Positions 1 to 8,333 of a stretch of 64,000 nt of DNA are shown here, one piece after another. Below the pieces are notes generated by a model. That model searched no databases. It was not told where the DNA came from and was given only the letters and a program-made list of their open reading frames with translations. A program made the translations under genes and the position numbers. Positions within the stretch are counted from its first letter, which is position 1. The number at the start of each line of letters is the position of its first letter. Where the stretch lies: contig NZ_HG005139.1 of the NCBI RefSeq assembly GCF_000455265.1, forward strand, positions 1,736,819 through 1,800,818, in the 5' to 3' direction. This DNA comes from Paenibacillus antibioticophila (lineage in GTDB: Bacteria > Bacillota > Bacilli > Paenibacillales > Paenibacillaceae).

Positions 1-1
1 G

Positions 2-103
2 CAGGCCAAGCGTTCTCTGCTGGCCGCGCAATCGATCAGCGATCTGGTGACCTGGTCGGATGGCTTATATGATCCGCCGGCGAAATTCAGGAGCTGGTCG
101 TAG
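2..103 (+). CDS. mdcA: Malonate decarboxylase alpha subunit, C-terminal end (partial)
   Basis: The window opens inside a reading frame that ends at the TAG at 101-103. The last residues read YDPPAKFRSWS, which resembles the C-terminus of MdcA, the subunit that transfers the acyl-carrier protein between acetyl and malonyl thioester forms. Only 33 codons are visible, so the call leans on the position directly in front of mdcB, mdcC, mdcDE and mdcG. The start lies upstream of the window. Confidence 0.7.
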   Translation, partial: QAKRSLLAAQSISDLVTWSDGLYDPPAKFRSWS

Positions 104-106
104 GCT

Positions 107-967
107 ATGGCGATGCTGCGACACGATATCGAAGGCTTTGCGAAGTCACTTGCTTCCAGAGCGGTGTGGGCATTGACTGAAGAAGCAAGGCTTACCCCAA
201 AGCCAGGCCTGGTGGATGCGAGAAGCAGCGGGGCACATAGCGATATGTCTCTGAAGCTGATGATGAATTCGGCAGAGGCTTTGCGAGGAACGTTTGAGGA
301 AATCGCCAGCGTCTCTTACCTCCATTCCCCCAATCAAGAGCTGCGCGAGAAGATTGCCCGCATCGGCAGAGAAGGGGAAAGGCGGATGTACACAGTCACA
401 AAAGGGGTCAACACGCACAAAGGCGCGATCTGGGCGCTCGGCCTTCTGACCAGCGCCCGTGCCGTCTGCGCCGATGAAACTGACAGTGAGCGGGTGCTGC
501 GGCTTGCCGGTGTGATTGCTTCCTTTGAGGACCGTTATTGTCCTGCGGAAGAGAAAGAGACTAATGGACAAATTGTAAAGCGCAAATTTAACATTAGCGG
601 CGCTTACGAGGAGGCGCAGCAGGGATTTCCGCATATTCGCAATGAAGCTTTGCCTGCGCTGCTGAGCGCAAGGAGAGCGGGTAAGAATGAGCAGGAGGCG
701 CGTTTGGAAGCTCTGCTAGCCTTGATGGCTGCGGTGGATGATACCTGTATTTTGCATCGCGGGGGGAATGCCGCTTTAACAACAGTTAAGGAGCTAGCGG
801 CTTCCTGTCTCCGAGCAGCTAGAGGAAATATGGAGGAATTCACAGAGAAATTCACCAGGCTGAGCGATTATTGCAGCTCAAGACGTCTGTCACCGGGCGG
901 AAGCGCTGATTTGCTGGCTGCTGCTTTGTTTCTTGGTGTGGAAGATGAAAGGGGAAGGGAGCTATAA
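107..967 (+). CDS. mdcB: Triphosphoribosyl-dephospho-CoA synthase MdcB
   Basis: A 286-residue CitG/MdcB-family enzyme. It makes 2'-(5''-triphosphoribosyl)-3'-dephospho-CoA from ATP and dephospho-CoA, the precursor of the prosthetic group of the malonate decarboxylase carrier protein. Visible family motifs are KPGLVDARSSGAHSDMSL near residue 32, THKGAIWALGLL near 103 and DDTCILHRGG near 211. Length is normal for the family. It starts three bases after mdcA and ends two bases before mdcC, so it is translated from the same mRNA. An ATG at 113 is an alternative start. Cytoplasmic. Confidence 0.9.
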   Translation: MAMLRHDIEGFAKSLASRAVWALTEEARLTPKPGLVDARSSGAHSDMSLKLMMNSAEALRGTFEEIASVSYLHSPNQELREKIARIGREGERRMYTVTKGVNTHKGAIWALGLLTSARAVCADETDSERVLRLAGVIASFEDRYCPAEEKETNGQIVKRKFNISGAYEEAQQGFPHIRNEALPALLSARRAGKNEQEARLEALLALMAAVDDTCILHRGGNAALTTVKELAASCLRAARGNMEEFTEKFTRLSDYCSSRRLSPGGSADLLAAALFLGVEDERGREL

Positions 968-969
968 CG

Positions 970-1269
970 ATGGAGCAATTACATTTTCAATATGCCGCTT
1001 CAAGACCGATTACTCAATCGGCCCATATCGGTGTGGTTGGGTCGGGCGATCTGGAGATCCTTGTGGAGCCGGGAGAGGGCGGCACGGCACAGGTAAAGGT
1101 GCTGACCGGGAGCGAGGGATTCGGACAGACCTGGGACCATGTGCTGACTCGATTTTTCACCCGTTATCCGATTATGGCTCAAATGACCATCCATGATTAC
1201 GGGGCTACGCCCGGGGTCGTGATGCTTCGATTAACGCAAGTGCTGGAGGTGCTGGGCTATGCAGAATAG
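970..1269 (+). CDS. mdcC: Malonate decarboxylase acyl-carrier protein (delta subunit) MdcC
   Basis: A 99-residue carrier protein that holds the acetyl or malonyl group on a phosphoribosyl-dephospho-CoA arm during biotin-independent decarboxylation of malonate to acetate and CO2. The segment VGSGDLEILVEP places a serine at residue 25, the position reported to carry the prosthetic group in Klebsiella and Acinetobacter MdcC. Its last 11 bases overlap the start of the next gene in another frame, a sign of translational coupling. Confidence 0.92.
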   Translation: MEQLHFQYAASRPITQSAHIGVVGSGDLEILVEPGEGGTAQVKVLTGSEGFGQTWDHVLTRFFTRYPIMAQMTIHDYGATPGVVMLRLTQVLEVLGYAE

Positions 1270-2935
1270 CTATGTGGAGCTGAACGGGCGTGAACGCGCA
1301 CAGGCACTGCTTGACCGGGATACCTTCCGCGAGCTGGTCGGGCCCTTTGACAGGCTCTATTCTCCACACCTGGAGCCGCAAGGAATTGTACCGCAAAGCG
1401 ATGATGGTGTGATCGTGGCGAGAGGCATGCTTCAAGGAGAACAGGTGCTGGTTATTTCCATTGAAGGCGCATTTCAGGGAGGCGGGATTGGAGAGGTTGG
1501 CGGGGCCAAGATATCCGGTGCGCTGGAGCTTGCTTTGGAGGCAAATATCCAGGGAGATCGCATCGTTCCCATTCTGCTTTTAGATACCGGCGGAGTTCGG
1601 CTCCAGGAAGCGAATTATGGCCTGCTGTCCATCTCCGAAATTAGCTCGCAGGTAATTGCCCTGCGGGAGCATGTGCCCGTCATCGGGGTCATCCCCGGGC
1701 GCATCGGTGCATTTGGCGGCATGTCTATCGTCGCGGAGCTGGCAAGCACCTTGATCGCTACCCGAATGGCCCGGCTCGGCTTGAATGGCCCTGAAGTAAT
1801 TGAACAGGAGGCAGGGGTCATGGAGTTTGATTCCCGGGACAAGGAGCTGATCTGGAATACAATCGGAGCCCGTCAGCGTCAGGCTACCGGATTAATCGAC
1901 GAGCTTGTGGAGGATGACGCCACGGCCTTGACTGCTGCGATCTATCAGGCGATGAAGCGTCCTGCCAAAGCGCCGAAAACGTTGCAGACTGATTTCTACC
2001 TTAGCTTGCTCAGTCAATTCGACCCGGCACAGAAGTGGACTCCTGAAAACTATGTTGAGTTGTATGAGAAGGTTAATCCTATTAATCAATTTTCATCGTT
2101 TGCAAAAGAAGGTCCTAGCGATCAAGCAAATAGCCGAGGTTATCGGTGGTTTGCTGCATTAACTGGCATGGCCCATCCGGTGAGCGATACTCCGTCTGTG
2201 CTGGCGGCAGATATCGTTAAGGATGGACAAATATGCCGGTATATCTCCGTTGTCCCTGATGCTGCAAGCCGCTATCCACGTGCAAAAGACGGAGAGGTCG
2301 GACTGTTGGAGGGATGGACGGTCGCCCAGCTGGTTCGCGATGCCATTCGGCTGGATCAGGACTCGGCGAATAAACGCCCGATCATTGCTATCGTTGATGT
2401 GCCGAGTCAAGCCTACGGCTACAGCGAGGAGCTGATCGGGATCAGCCTGGCGTTGGCGGCAAGCACGGATGCGTATGCTTGTGCCAGAATGCAGGGGCAT
2501 CCGGTGGTCGCTCTCATCGTTGGCAACGCAATTTCCGGCGCCTTCCTGGCCCATGGCCTTCAGGCCAACCGCCTTATCGCTTTGGATGATCCCGGAGTTC
2601 ATATTCAGGCCATGTCCAAGACTTCGGCGGCGCGGATTACACGCAGAAGCATCTCAGAGCTGGAGGAGGCGACAAGCAAAGTACCGGCGATGGCTTATGA
2701 TATAACCAGCTATAGCACGCTGGGCTCGTTATTCCGCTTATTGCAGGACATTCAAGCAGATGCTCCTCGAACCGAGGATCTGCGGGCAGTTGAATTCGCC
2801 ATTGCCGAAGCCATTGCCTCGATTGAGACTGCTCCTCTTGACCTCATCAGCTCCCGCCTGCAAAGCGAGGCAGCGCAGAATGGAGGACGGGCAGCGACGC
2901 TGCGGGTGCGTGAGGCGTTAAGACAGCAATGGTAA
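1259..2935 (+). CDS. Fused malonate decarboxylase beta-gamma subunit MdcDE
   Basis: A 558-residue carboxyltransferase-fold protein. Residues 1 to about 280 match the beta subunit MdcD (GGGIGEVGGAKISGALELA, LLLDTGGVRLQEANYGL), which decarboxylates malonyl-S-ACP. From about 285 on, a gamma-subunit MdcE half follows (GYRWFAALTGM, VPSQAYGYSEELIGISLALAA, GNAISGAFLAHGLQANR). In Klebsiella and Pseudomonas these are two genes; here one reading frame covers both with no stop between. It overlaps mdcC by 11 bases and mdcG by 7. The start codon and overlap fit translational coupling. The heteromeric enzyme is cytoplasmic. Confidence 0.9.
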   Translation: MQNSYVELNGRERAQALLDRDTFRELVGPFDRLYSPHLEPQGIVPQSDDGVIVARGMLQGEQVLVISIEGAFQGGGIGEVGGAKISGALELALEANIQGDRIVPILLLDTGGVRLQEANYGLLSISEISSQVIALREHVPVIGVIPGRIGAFGGMSIVAELASTLIATRMARLGLNGPEVIEQEAGVMEFDSRDKELIWNTIGARQRQATGLIDELVEDDATALTAAIYQAMKRPAKAPKTLQTDFYLSLLSQFDPAQKWTPENYVELYEKVNPINQFSSFAKEGPSDQANSRGYRWFAALTGMAHPVSDTPSVLAADIVKDGQICRYISVVPDAASRYPRAKDGEVGLLEGWTVAQLVRDAIRLDQDSANKRPIIAIVDVPSQAYGYSEELIGISLALAASTDAYACARMQGHPVVALIVGNAISGAFLAHGLQANRLIALDDPGVHIQAMSKTSAARITRRSISELEEATSKVPAMAYDITSYSTLGSLFRLLQDIQADAPRTEDLRAVEFAIAEAIASIETAPLDLISSRLQSEAAQNGGRAATLRVREALRQQW

Positions 2936-3585
2936 TCCGGCCGCATGATTTGATTGAGCTATCGGATATTGCTGCCTTATCTTTCACGGAAGTTGAGGAT
3001 GAGGGGCTTGGGTGGGTGAAGGATTCCTTGCGGCATGCTCCGTTCGTCGTCGTTCGGCGCGCTCCATTTTCCGGATCCGGCCATATCCCTGTCGGTATTC
3101 GCGGTGACCAACGAAGTCAGCGAATGGGTGCTTATTTATCCCCAGCCGGAGCCGCCAGAATCATTACACCTTATGATATCGCCCGGCAGCAGCTGTGGAA
3201 CAATGTCTCTGAGCATCGCCGTCCGTTGCCGGTCATTCGGGTGATGCAAGAGATTGCCAAGGTTCTGTCCGGCTGCAGATGGGGACCTGCCGGAAGCGGA
3301 GGATTCGAGATGGCGACGGGGGCGCCTGTCTTGAAGGAATCCAGCGACCTGGACCTCGTCATCGACATGTCGTCCGTACAAGAGGGAAGGGCGCAAGCTG
3401 AATGGGCATCGCGATTGCTGAGACTGCTTGATCGTTTACCGGTCAGAACCGATATCCAACTAGAGACCCCGGAAGGAGCCTACTTGCTGCATGAGCTGGT
3501 GAAGAGCAGAACCGGCAAGGTGCTGCTTCGTACAGCTAGAGGTCCTGAGCTTGTTCCTCACCCATGGAAGCTTGAAGAGGCTTGA
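2929..3585 (+). CDS. mdcG: Malonate decarboxylase holo-ACP synthase (phosphoribosyl-dephospho-CoA transferase) MdcG
   Basis: A 218-residue nucleotidyltransferase-like enzyme that attaches the prosthetic group made by MdcB onto MdcC. The expected motif reads GPAGSGGFEMATG followed by SSDLDLVIDM (residues about 120-146), with the acidic DLDL pair typical of the fold. It is the last gene of the mdc run and is followed by a strong terminator. No mdcH (malonyl-CoA:ACP transacylase) or malonate transporter follows, so those must be upstream of the window, elsewhere, or absent. Confidence 0.9.
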   Translation: MVIRPHDLIELSDIAALSFTEVEDEGLGWVKDSLRHAPFVVVRRAPFSGSGHIPVGIRGDQRSQRMGAYLSPAGAARIITPYDIARQQLWNNVSEHRRPLPVIRVMQEIAKVLSGCRWGPAGSGGFEMATGAPVLKESSDLDLVIDMSSVQEGRAQAEWASRLLRLLDRLPVRTDIQLETPEGAYLLHELVKSRTGKVLLRTARGPELVPHPWKLEEA

Positions 3586-3627
3586 GGGTATCCATTAGTC
3601 AATGACTTTTGGGTGCCCTCTTTTTTT
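3584..3627 (+). terminator. Rho-independent terminator of the mdc operon
   Basis: Ten-base-pair stem GAGGGTATCC / GGGTGCCCTC (two G-U pairs) with a 17-base loop, followed by seven T. It overlaps the mdcG stop codon and separates the malonate genes from the nitrate block. Confidence 0.9.
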
Positions 3628-3684
3628 GCCGTAAAGTGCTTAAGAATCGTCACAGTTCAAGTGGAAAACCTGCTTTTCATAGTT

Positions 3685-3700
3685 CGTGATATATGTCACA
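3685..3700. promoter_or_regulatory. Candidate Fnr/CRP-type box upstream of nreB
   Basis: CGTGA-TATATG-TCACA matches the Bacillus Fnr consensus TGTGA-N6-TCACA at nine of ten fixed positions. It lies 71 bases before the nreB start. A TATTAT at 3705-3710 could be the -10, which would place the box over the -35 region rather than at -41.5. Whether it activates or represses is therefore unclear. Confidence 0.45.
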
Positions 3701-3755
3701 ATTGTATTATTAGCTGAAAGATCATGTGATCGAAAGACGAGAGGAGTGAAAAGCA

Positions 3756-5039
3756 TTGATATCAACAGCCCAGAGAACAAGAACTTTCGTCAAATTCATG
3801 GTACATAACGGTATCCTCACCATCACGACTACTTTGATCATCGTGTTGGCGATTCGCGCCATATTACAAGAGGAAAATCGTAGCTGGCAGGACGATACGC
3901 CCATTTTTCTGTTCGTATTGATGATTACCACGTTATTTTTCTTTATTATCTATTGGCAGAGCCGCAAGCTCCGCTCAGAGCAGGAGCTGTTCTCGAATGT
4001 GTTCATTCACAGCCCCGATGGCGTTCTGGTAACGGACAATACCTTGAATATCATCCGCATGAATCCCACTGCCAAGCATCTGCTGCATTGGGCGGAGGAG
4101 CCGGCGAGCGTCAGCTTTTGCAATCATTGCTCCAACTATCCCGGGTTGAACAAGCGCTGCAGTTATCAAAATTGCTTTATTACCGAGCCAGCTTCGCAGC
4201 ATACTGAAGTGTTGATTACAACCTCAGACGGGATAACCAAGTCTATGAATGCAAGTGTGTCGCATTATACAGATCCGGTGCTTGGTCCGTTGAACATCAT
4301 TCGGCTGCAGGCGGTCGAGAAGAACCGGCAGGAAGAGCAGCACCGGATTGCGCAAATGATTACGCACTCGATTCTGTCCGCCCAGGAAAATGAACGCAAA
4401 CGCATCTCGCGCGAGCTGCATGACGGGATTGGCCAGTCGCTATACAGCATTTTGATTCAGACCGAAGTGCTGAAGGGCCAATTGGAGGAGCCCGTAAACA
4501 CACCAGCCGATGAATCCATTGATTCCTTACAGGAGTCCATTCGTCACACCATTGAAGACATCCGGGATTTATCTGTGGAGCTGCGGCCATCCGCACTTGA
4601 CGATATCGGGCTTGTGGCAGCACTCCGGAATTACGTAAAATTATATGGACAGAAGTTCGGTATTCAAGTGCTGTTCTCGATTGACGGCGACAGCGGCCGA
4701 CTGCCGGCAGGACATGAGATCGCCCTGTACCGGATTGTGCAGGAAGCCTTGACGAATGCAGCCATGTATTCGCATACTGAAGTGGTGAACGTCGGGCTGA
4801 AGCTGCTCCCGGAGGCGGCTGAGCTCCTGATCCGCGACCATGGCGTCGGATTTGAACTGACGACGGAGCTGCGGCAGGGGGTCGGCCTATACAGCATGGA
4901 AGAGCGAGTTAAGATATTAGGCGGAGAATTTGAGATTGAATCGGTTCCCGGACAAGGAACAACCATTCAGGTCAGAGTGCCGATTGAAGCGGATGAGATC
5001 TCTGGCCGTAAGGAGGATTTGCGCAGCGATGGATATTAA
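3756..5039 (+). CDS. nreB: Oxygen-sensing sensor histidine kinase, NreB-type
   Basis: A 427-residue kinase of the NarX/NreB (HPK7) group. Two membrane segments (about 20-38 and 49-66) precede a PAS-like domain (about 75-185) that carries four cysteines at 122, 125, 135 and 140. Staphylococcal NreB binds an oxygen-labile [4Fe-4S] cluster through CX2C-X11-CX2C; here the spacing is CX2C-X9-CX4C with the same overall span. The phosphoacceptor is H222 in RISRELHDGIGQSLY. A HATPase domain follows, with GVGLYSMEERVKILGG near the end. Start is TTG at 3756 behind GAGGAG. It overlaps nreC by 11 bases. Inference: it activates nar genes under oxygen limitation. Confidence 0.85.
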   Translation: MISTAQRTRTFVKFMVHNGILTITTTLIIVLAIRAILQEENRSWQDDTPIFLFVLMITTLFFFIIYWQSRKLRSEQELFSNVFIHSPDGVLVTDNTLNIIRMNPTAKHLLHWAEEPASVSFCNHCSNYPGLNKRCSYQNCFITEPASQHTEVLITTSDGITKSMNASVSHYTDPVLGPLNIIRLQAVEKNRQEEQHRIAQMITHSILSAQENERKRISRELHDGIGQSLYSILIQTEVLKGQLEEPVNTPADESIDSLQESIRHTIEDIRDLSVELRPSALDDIGLVAALRNYVKLYGQKFGIQVLFSIDGDSGRLPAGHEIALYRIVQEALTNAAMYSHTEVVNVGLKLLPEAAELLIRDHGVGFELTTELRQGVGLYSMEERVKILGGEFEIESVPGQGTTIQVRVPIEADEISGRKEDLRSDGY

Positions 5040-5682
5040 AGTGCTAATCGTCGACGATCATGCCGTCGTTCGCAGCGGACTTCGCGCCGTACTGGATACG
5101 AAGCCGGGAATCAAGGTTATCGGAGAGGCCGCGGACGGTATTTCTTGCATCAAGAAGTCGCTGGAGCTTCATCCCGATCTGGTCTTGATGGATTTGAGCA
5201 TGCCGAACGGCCGTGACGGCCTATATACAACCAGTGAATTGCTGCAATCCATGCCAGAGGTCAAGGTTATTATTTTGACGATGCATGATGATGAGCAATA
5301 TTTGTTCCGGGCCCTTAAAGCCGGGGCTTCCGGTTACATTCTGAAATCAGCACCGATTACGGAGCTGGTGACAGCGATCAAGCAGGTTCATCAAGGATTG
5401 GTCTACCTGCATCCTACGGCGACGAAAAAGGTCATAGAGGGGTATTTGCACGGACACTCCAAAGAGCCGCAGGACACCTTCGAAACCTTATCGGAGCGTG
5501 AAAAAGAGGTGTTAACCTTAGTCGCCAAAGGCTATACGAACAAGGAAGCGGCCGAGCTGCTCTCGATCAGCGTAAAAACAGTAGAGAATCACAAAGCGAA
5601 TATCATGGATAAGCTGCAGCTCAATAATCGGCGGGAATTAATGAAGTTCGCCTTCAGAAGGGGGCTGCTTGATTTTGACTAG
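5029..5682 (+). CDS. nreC: NarL-family response regulator NreC
   Basis: A 217-residue two-domain regulator. The receiver begins MDIKVLIVDDHAVVRSGLR and has D55 (VLMDLSMPNG) as phosphoacceptor. The C-terminal LuxR-type helix-turn-helix reads LSEREKEVLTLVAKGYTNKE then SVKTVENHKANIMDKL. The start at 5029 is set by AAGGAGG at 5010-5016; an upstream in-frame ATG would add 33 residues that do not belong to the domain. It overlaps nreB and nreA, so the three are co-translated. Its likely targets are the AGGG-N4-CCCC sites at narK and narG. Confidence 0.88.
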   Translation: MDIKVLIVDDHAVVRSGLRAVLDTKPGIKVIGEAADGISCIKKSLELHPDLVLMDLSMPNGRDGLYTTSELLQSMPEVKVIILTMHDDEQYLFRALKAGASGYILKSAPITELVTAIKQVHQGLVYLHPTATKKVIEGYLHGHSKEPQDTFETLSEREKEVLTLVAKGYTNKEAAELLSISVKTVENHKANIMDKLQLNNRRELMKFAFRRGLLDFD

Positions 5683-6571
5683 GGAGGACGATCAATCGCT
5701 GACCATCCAGCAGCAGATTCAGCAAGAACTCCAGCAGTTGAAGTCGGACCTGGCCTTGGATTTTGTTGCCGTTGCTCTTGCGGATGCCAATTATCGGGAT
5801 ATTTATTGGAAAATAGCGCTTGGTGCTAAATCGGAGCGATATCGTAAAATAACGGTTCGCATGGGCAGAGGGATGGCCGGCAAAGTCATGCAAACCAAAC
5901 GTCCGCATATCGTTACCTCTTATCCCGAGGAGGTGCGAGACGAGATGCTGGAGTATCCAATCTTCCTTGTGGAAGCGATCCGGTCCGCCGTTGGCGTCTC
6001 GGTGGATTCGAAGCGGCCTGAGCAGAAGCAATCTTACGGCGTGCTTCTTGTAGGACAGCGGCAGGAGCGGGTATTTCACGAGCAGGAGATTGCGCGGGTG
6101 GAGCAAAGCGCGGCTGTGCTGGCCGTGTTATATGACAGCACCGTGGTCCTTGAGCCTGCGAAAGAGCAGGAGCAGACGGAGCATACCGACGTGAAGAGTC
6201 CGCTTTTGCAGCGGCTGCGAGAGTTCCGGGCGGAAGGAATAACCTGTGAATTGCTCGATCAACGAATTACGAGATTGTCTCACACTCGGCAGCAGCAGAT
6301 TGGGGAGATTATCGACCTGCTGGTTCATCACAGCATGCGTTCCATCCATCAGGCAGGCGTTACGATGGAGCAGGATGAGTTGGGTCATACACGGATTGAA
6401 TTTCAGTGCGTTGGAGGCGAACCGCTGTCCCAGGATCTATTTAATCCCGTTAATGATCTTTTGATTTCCTTGAAATGCGACCTTGAAATCGCAGTGGAAG
6501 CCGAACGGCAGTCCGTGCGGTTTACGCTTCCTACTCGTCTATTACTGGATGAGCAGATCTGGAATCCATAA
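5669..6571 (+). CDS. nreA: GAF-domain protein, NreA-like with C-terminal extension
   Basis: A 300-residue cytoplasmic protein. The first 150 residues form a GAF domain (VRMGRGMAGKVMQTKRPHIV, SYGVLLVGQR) like staphylococcal NreA, the nitrate-binding partner that keeps NreB off when nitrate is absent. Staphylococcal NreA is only about 150 residues, so the second half (about 165-300, with a helical stretch around ITRLSHTRQQQIGEIIDLLV) is an extra domain I do not recognise. TTG start at 5669 overlaps nreC by 14 bases. Gene order here is nreB-nreC-nreA, unlike nreABC in Staphylococcus. Confidence 0.65.
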   Translation: MILTREDDQSLTIQQQIQQELQQLKSDLALDFVAVALADANYRDIYWKIALGAKSERYRKITVRMGRGMAGKVMQTKRPHIVTSYPEEVRDEMLEYPIFLVEAIRSAVGVSVDSKRPEQKQSYGVLLVGQRQERVFHEQEIARVEQSAAVLAVLYDSTVVLEPAKEQEQTEHTDVKSPLLQRLREFRAEGITCELLDQRITRLSHTRQQQIGEIIDLLVHHSMRSIHQAGVTMEQDELGHTRIEFQCVGGEPLSQDLFNPVNDLLISLKCDLEIAVEAERQSVRFTLPTRLLLDEQIWNP

Positions 6572-6577
6572 GAGATA

Positions 6578-6622
6578 GTTCAAAAAGTCGGTCTTCAGTG
6601 GTGAAAAGCTGACTTTTTGAAC
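6578..6622. terminator. Hairpin downstream of nreA
   Basis: Twelve-base-pair perfect arms GTTCAAAAAGTC / GACTTTTTGAAC with a partly paired inner stem. There is no separate T-run after it; the T-rich part is inside the right arm. It probably ends the nreBCA transcript and isolates the narK promoter. Confidence 0.55.
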
Positions 6623-6646
6623 ACGCATCATAAGCAAATATGAGAT

Positions 6647-6682
6647 GGGGAATTTCCTAGAAAGCAAATGAGGGAATTCCCC
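6647..6682 (+). promoter_or_regulatory. Tandem NreC-like operator upstream of narK
   Basis: Proximal site AGGG-AATT-CCCC at 6671-6682 within ATGAGGGAATTCCCC, and a weaker distal site GGGG-AATT-TCCT at 6647-6658. The proximal site fits the GC-rich NreC palindrome described in staphylococci (about TAGGG-N4-CCCTA). It begins 37 bases before the -10, exactly as at narG. Confidence 0.6.
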
Positions 6683-6707
6683 AATTTTTTTCAGACCTGC
6701 CTCCCTG

Positions 6708-6713
6708 GATAAT
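6708..6713 (+). promoter_or_regulatory. narK -10 box
   Basis: GATAAT with no good -35 at the 17-base distance (the position reads TTTTTT), as expected for an activator-dependent promoter. The activator site centre falls near -43.5 if transcription starts around 6720. Confidence 0.5.
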
Positions 6714-6750
6714 AGAGTCATTAGCTGTTGACTTTACAAGGAGGAAGCGC

Positions 6751-8268
6751 ATGAAATCATCAACCAAAGCCATACTTCCCTTGCAGACGTTGAGTTTAAT
6801 TCTCGGATTTGCAGTGTGGGGCATTCTATCATCGCTCATTGTATTTATTAAAGAAGGAATTCCGCTTACACCGGGCCAGTTGTCGCTAGTCACAGCCGTG
6901 CCTGTTGTACTGGGCTCCGTCTTGCGGATTCCCTTCGGGTATTGGACCAATAAATACGGGGCGCGCTTCATGTTTCTCATCAGCCTTCTGATTCTCCTGA
7001 TTCCCGTATTCTACATCAGCCAGGCCAAGAGCTTCGTGGACCTGTTGATCGGCGGGCTGTTTCTGGGGATCTCGGGAGCAACCTTCTCGGTCGGGGTGAC
7101 ATCCTTGCCGAAGTATTATCCAAAGGAAAAGCATGGTCTGGTAAACGGAATTTATGGCCTGGGCAATCTGGGCTCGGCACTAAGCACCTTTTTCGCACCC
7201 GTCCTGGCGTCTCAGTTCGGCTGGCGCACCACGGTGCAGTGTTATCTGGTGTTGCTTGGAGTATTTATTCTGGCAAATTTCTTCATCGGCGACCGGAAGG
7301 AAGCCAAGCTCGAGACTTCCCTTTCCGAGCAAATCAAGGGTATTTACAAAAACGAAAAATTGTGGCTGGTCTGTTTCTTTTATTTTATTACCTTCGGAGC
7401 CTTCGTAGCTTTTACCGTGTTCCTTCCGAATCACCTCGTTAATAACTTTGGTATCGAGAAGGTGGATGCGGGGCTTCGGACAGCAGGCTTCGTCACCCTG
7501 GCGACCTTTATGCGTCCGGTAGGCGGATGGCTCGGCGACAAGTTTAATCCTTTCAAAATTCTGCTGTTTGTATTTACGGGACTTACAATCGGCGCCATTA
7601 TTCTGGCATTTTCACCAACGATTCCGCTCTTTACTTTCGGCTGTCTGATGATCGGGCTGTGCGCAGGTCTTGGCAACGGTACGATCTTCAAGCTGGTCCC
7701 GCTTTATTTCTCGAAGCAGTCAGGGATTGCAAACGGGCTTATCTCCGCGGTAGGCGGATTGGGGGGCTTCTTCCCGCCATTGATGCTGACCCTGTTGCTC
7801 TCGATGACAGGTCATTATGCGATCGGGTTTATGTCATTGGCTATGGTTGCCCTCTGCAGTATCCTGCTGGTACTGTACATGTACTGGAATGACCGAATGA
7901 AGCTGGCAGTGCAAATTGTACATGGAACCTCGCAAGCGGTTCTGGTAACGAATCCGAAAGGGATCATTCAGACCGTCAACCCTGCGTTCACGGCAATTAC
8001 GGGGTATACAGCGGAGGAGGCCATCGGTCAGAGGCCGGGGTTCCTGAAATCCGGCAAGCATGACAAAGCGTTTTATGATGCCATGTGGAAAGAGCTTAGA
8101 GAGAAGAAGGCCTTGTCCGGGAACATCTGGAACAGGAAGCAGACCGGGGAAATGTATTTGCAGCGTTTGACGATCAACGGCATCCAGAATGACATGGGGG
8201 AAATCAGCTATTATGTCGGCGTGTTCAACGAAATTGATCCGTCGGAGCTTTCCAAGAAGTTTGCATGA
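6751..8268 (+). CDS. narK: Nitrate/nitrite transporter NarK with C-terminal PAS domain
   Basis: A 505-residue protein. Residues 1 to about 385 are a 12-helix major facilitator of the nitrate/nitrite porter family, with GISGATFSVGVTSLPKYYPK and GLCAGLGNGTIFKLVPLYF as the two nitrate-signature regions. After the last helix, about 115 residues form a PAS domain (VLVTNPKGIIQTVNPAFTAI, TGYTAEEAIGQ, then a GNIWNRKQTGEMYLQR segment typical of redox PAS domains of the NifL/Aer kind). NarK proteins normally end after the last helix, so the length is unusual. AAGGAGG sits 9 bases before the ATG. Inference: transport gated by a redox or ligand signal, or a docking domain for signalling. Confidence 0.9.
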   Translation: MKSSTKAILPLQTLSLILGFAVWGILSSLIVFIKEGIPLTPGQLSLVTAVPVVLGSVLRIPFGYWTNKYGARFMFLISLLILLIPVFYISQAKSFVDLLIGGLFLGISGATFSVGVTSLPKYYPKEKHGLVNGIYGLGNLGSALSTFFAPVLASQFGWRTTVQCYLVLLGVFILANFFIGDRKEAKLETSLSEQIKGIYKNEKLWLVCFFYFITFGAFVAFTVFLPNHLVNNFGIEKVDAGLRTAGFVTLATFMRPVGGWLGDKFNPFKILLFVFTGLTIGAIILAFSPTIPLFTFGCLMIGLCAGLGNGTIFKLVPLYFSKQSGIANGLISAVGGLGGFFPPLMLTLLLSMTGHYAIGFMSLAMVALCSILLVLYMYWNDRMKLAVQIVHGTSQAVLVTNPKGIIQTVNPAFTAITGYTAEEAIGQRPGFLKSGKHDKAFYDAMWKELREKKALSGNIWNRKQTGEMYLQRLTINGIQNDMGEISYYVGVFNEIDPSELSKKFA

Positions 8269-8333
8269 AGCGGGAGCTATCTAAGTTGAGCTAAGGATTG
8301 TGCGCGTAGCCCTATTTGAATGCGAGTTAAGTG

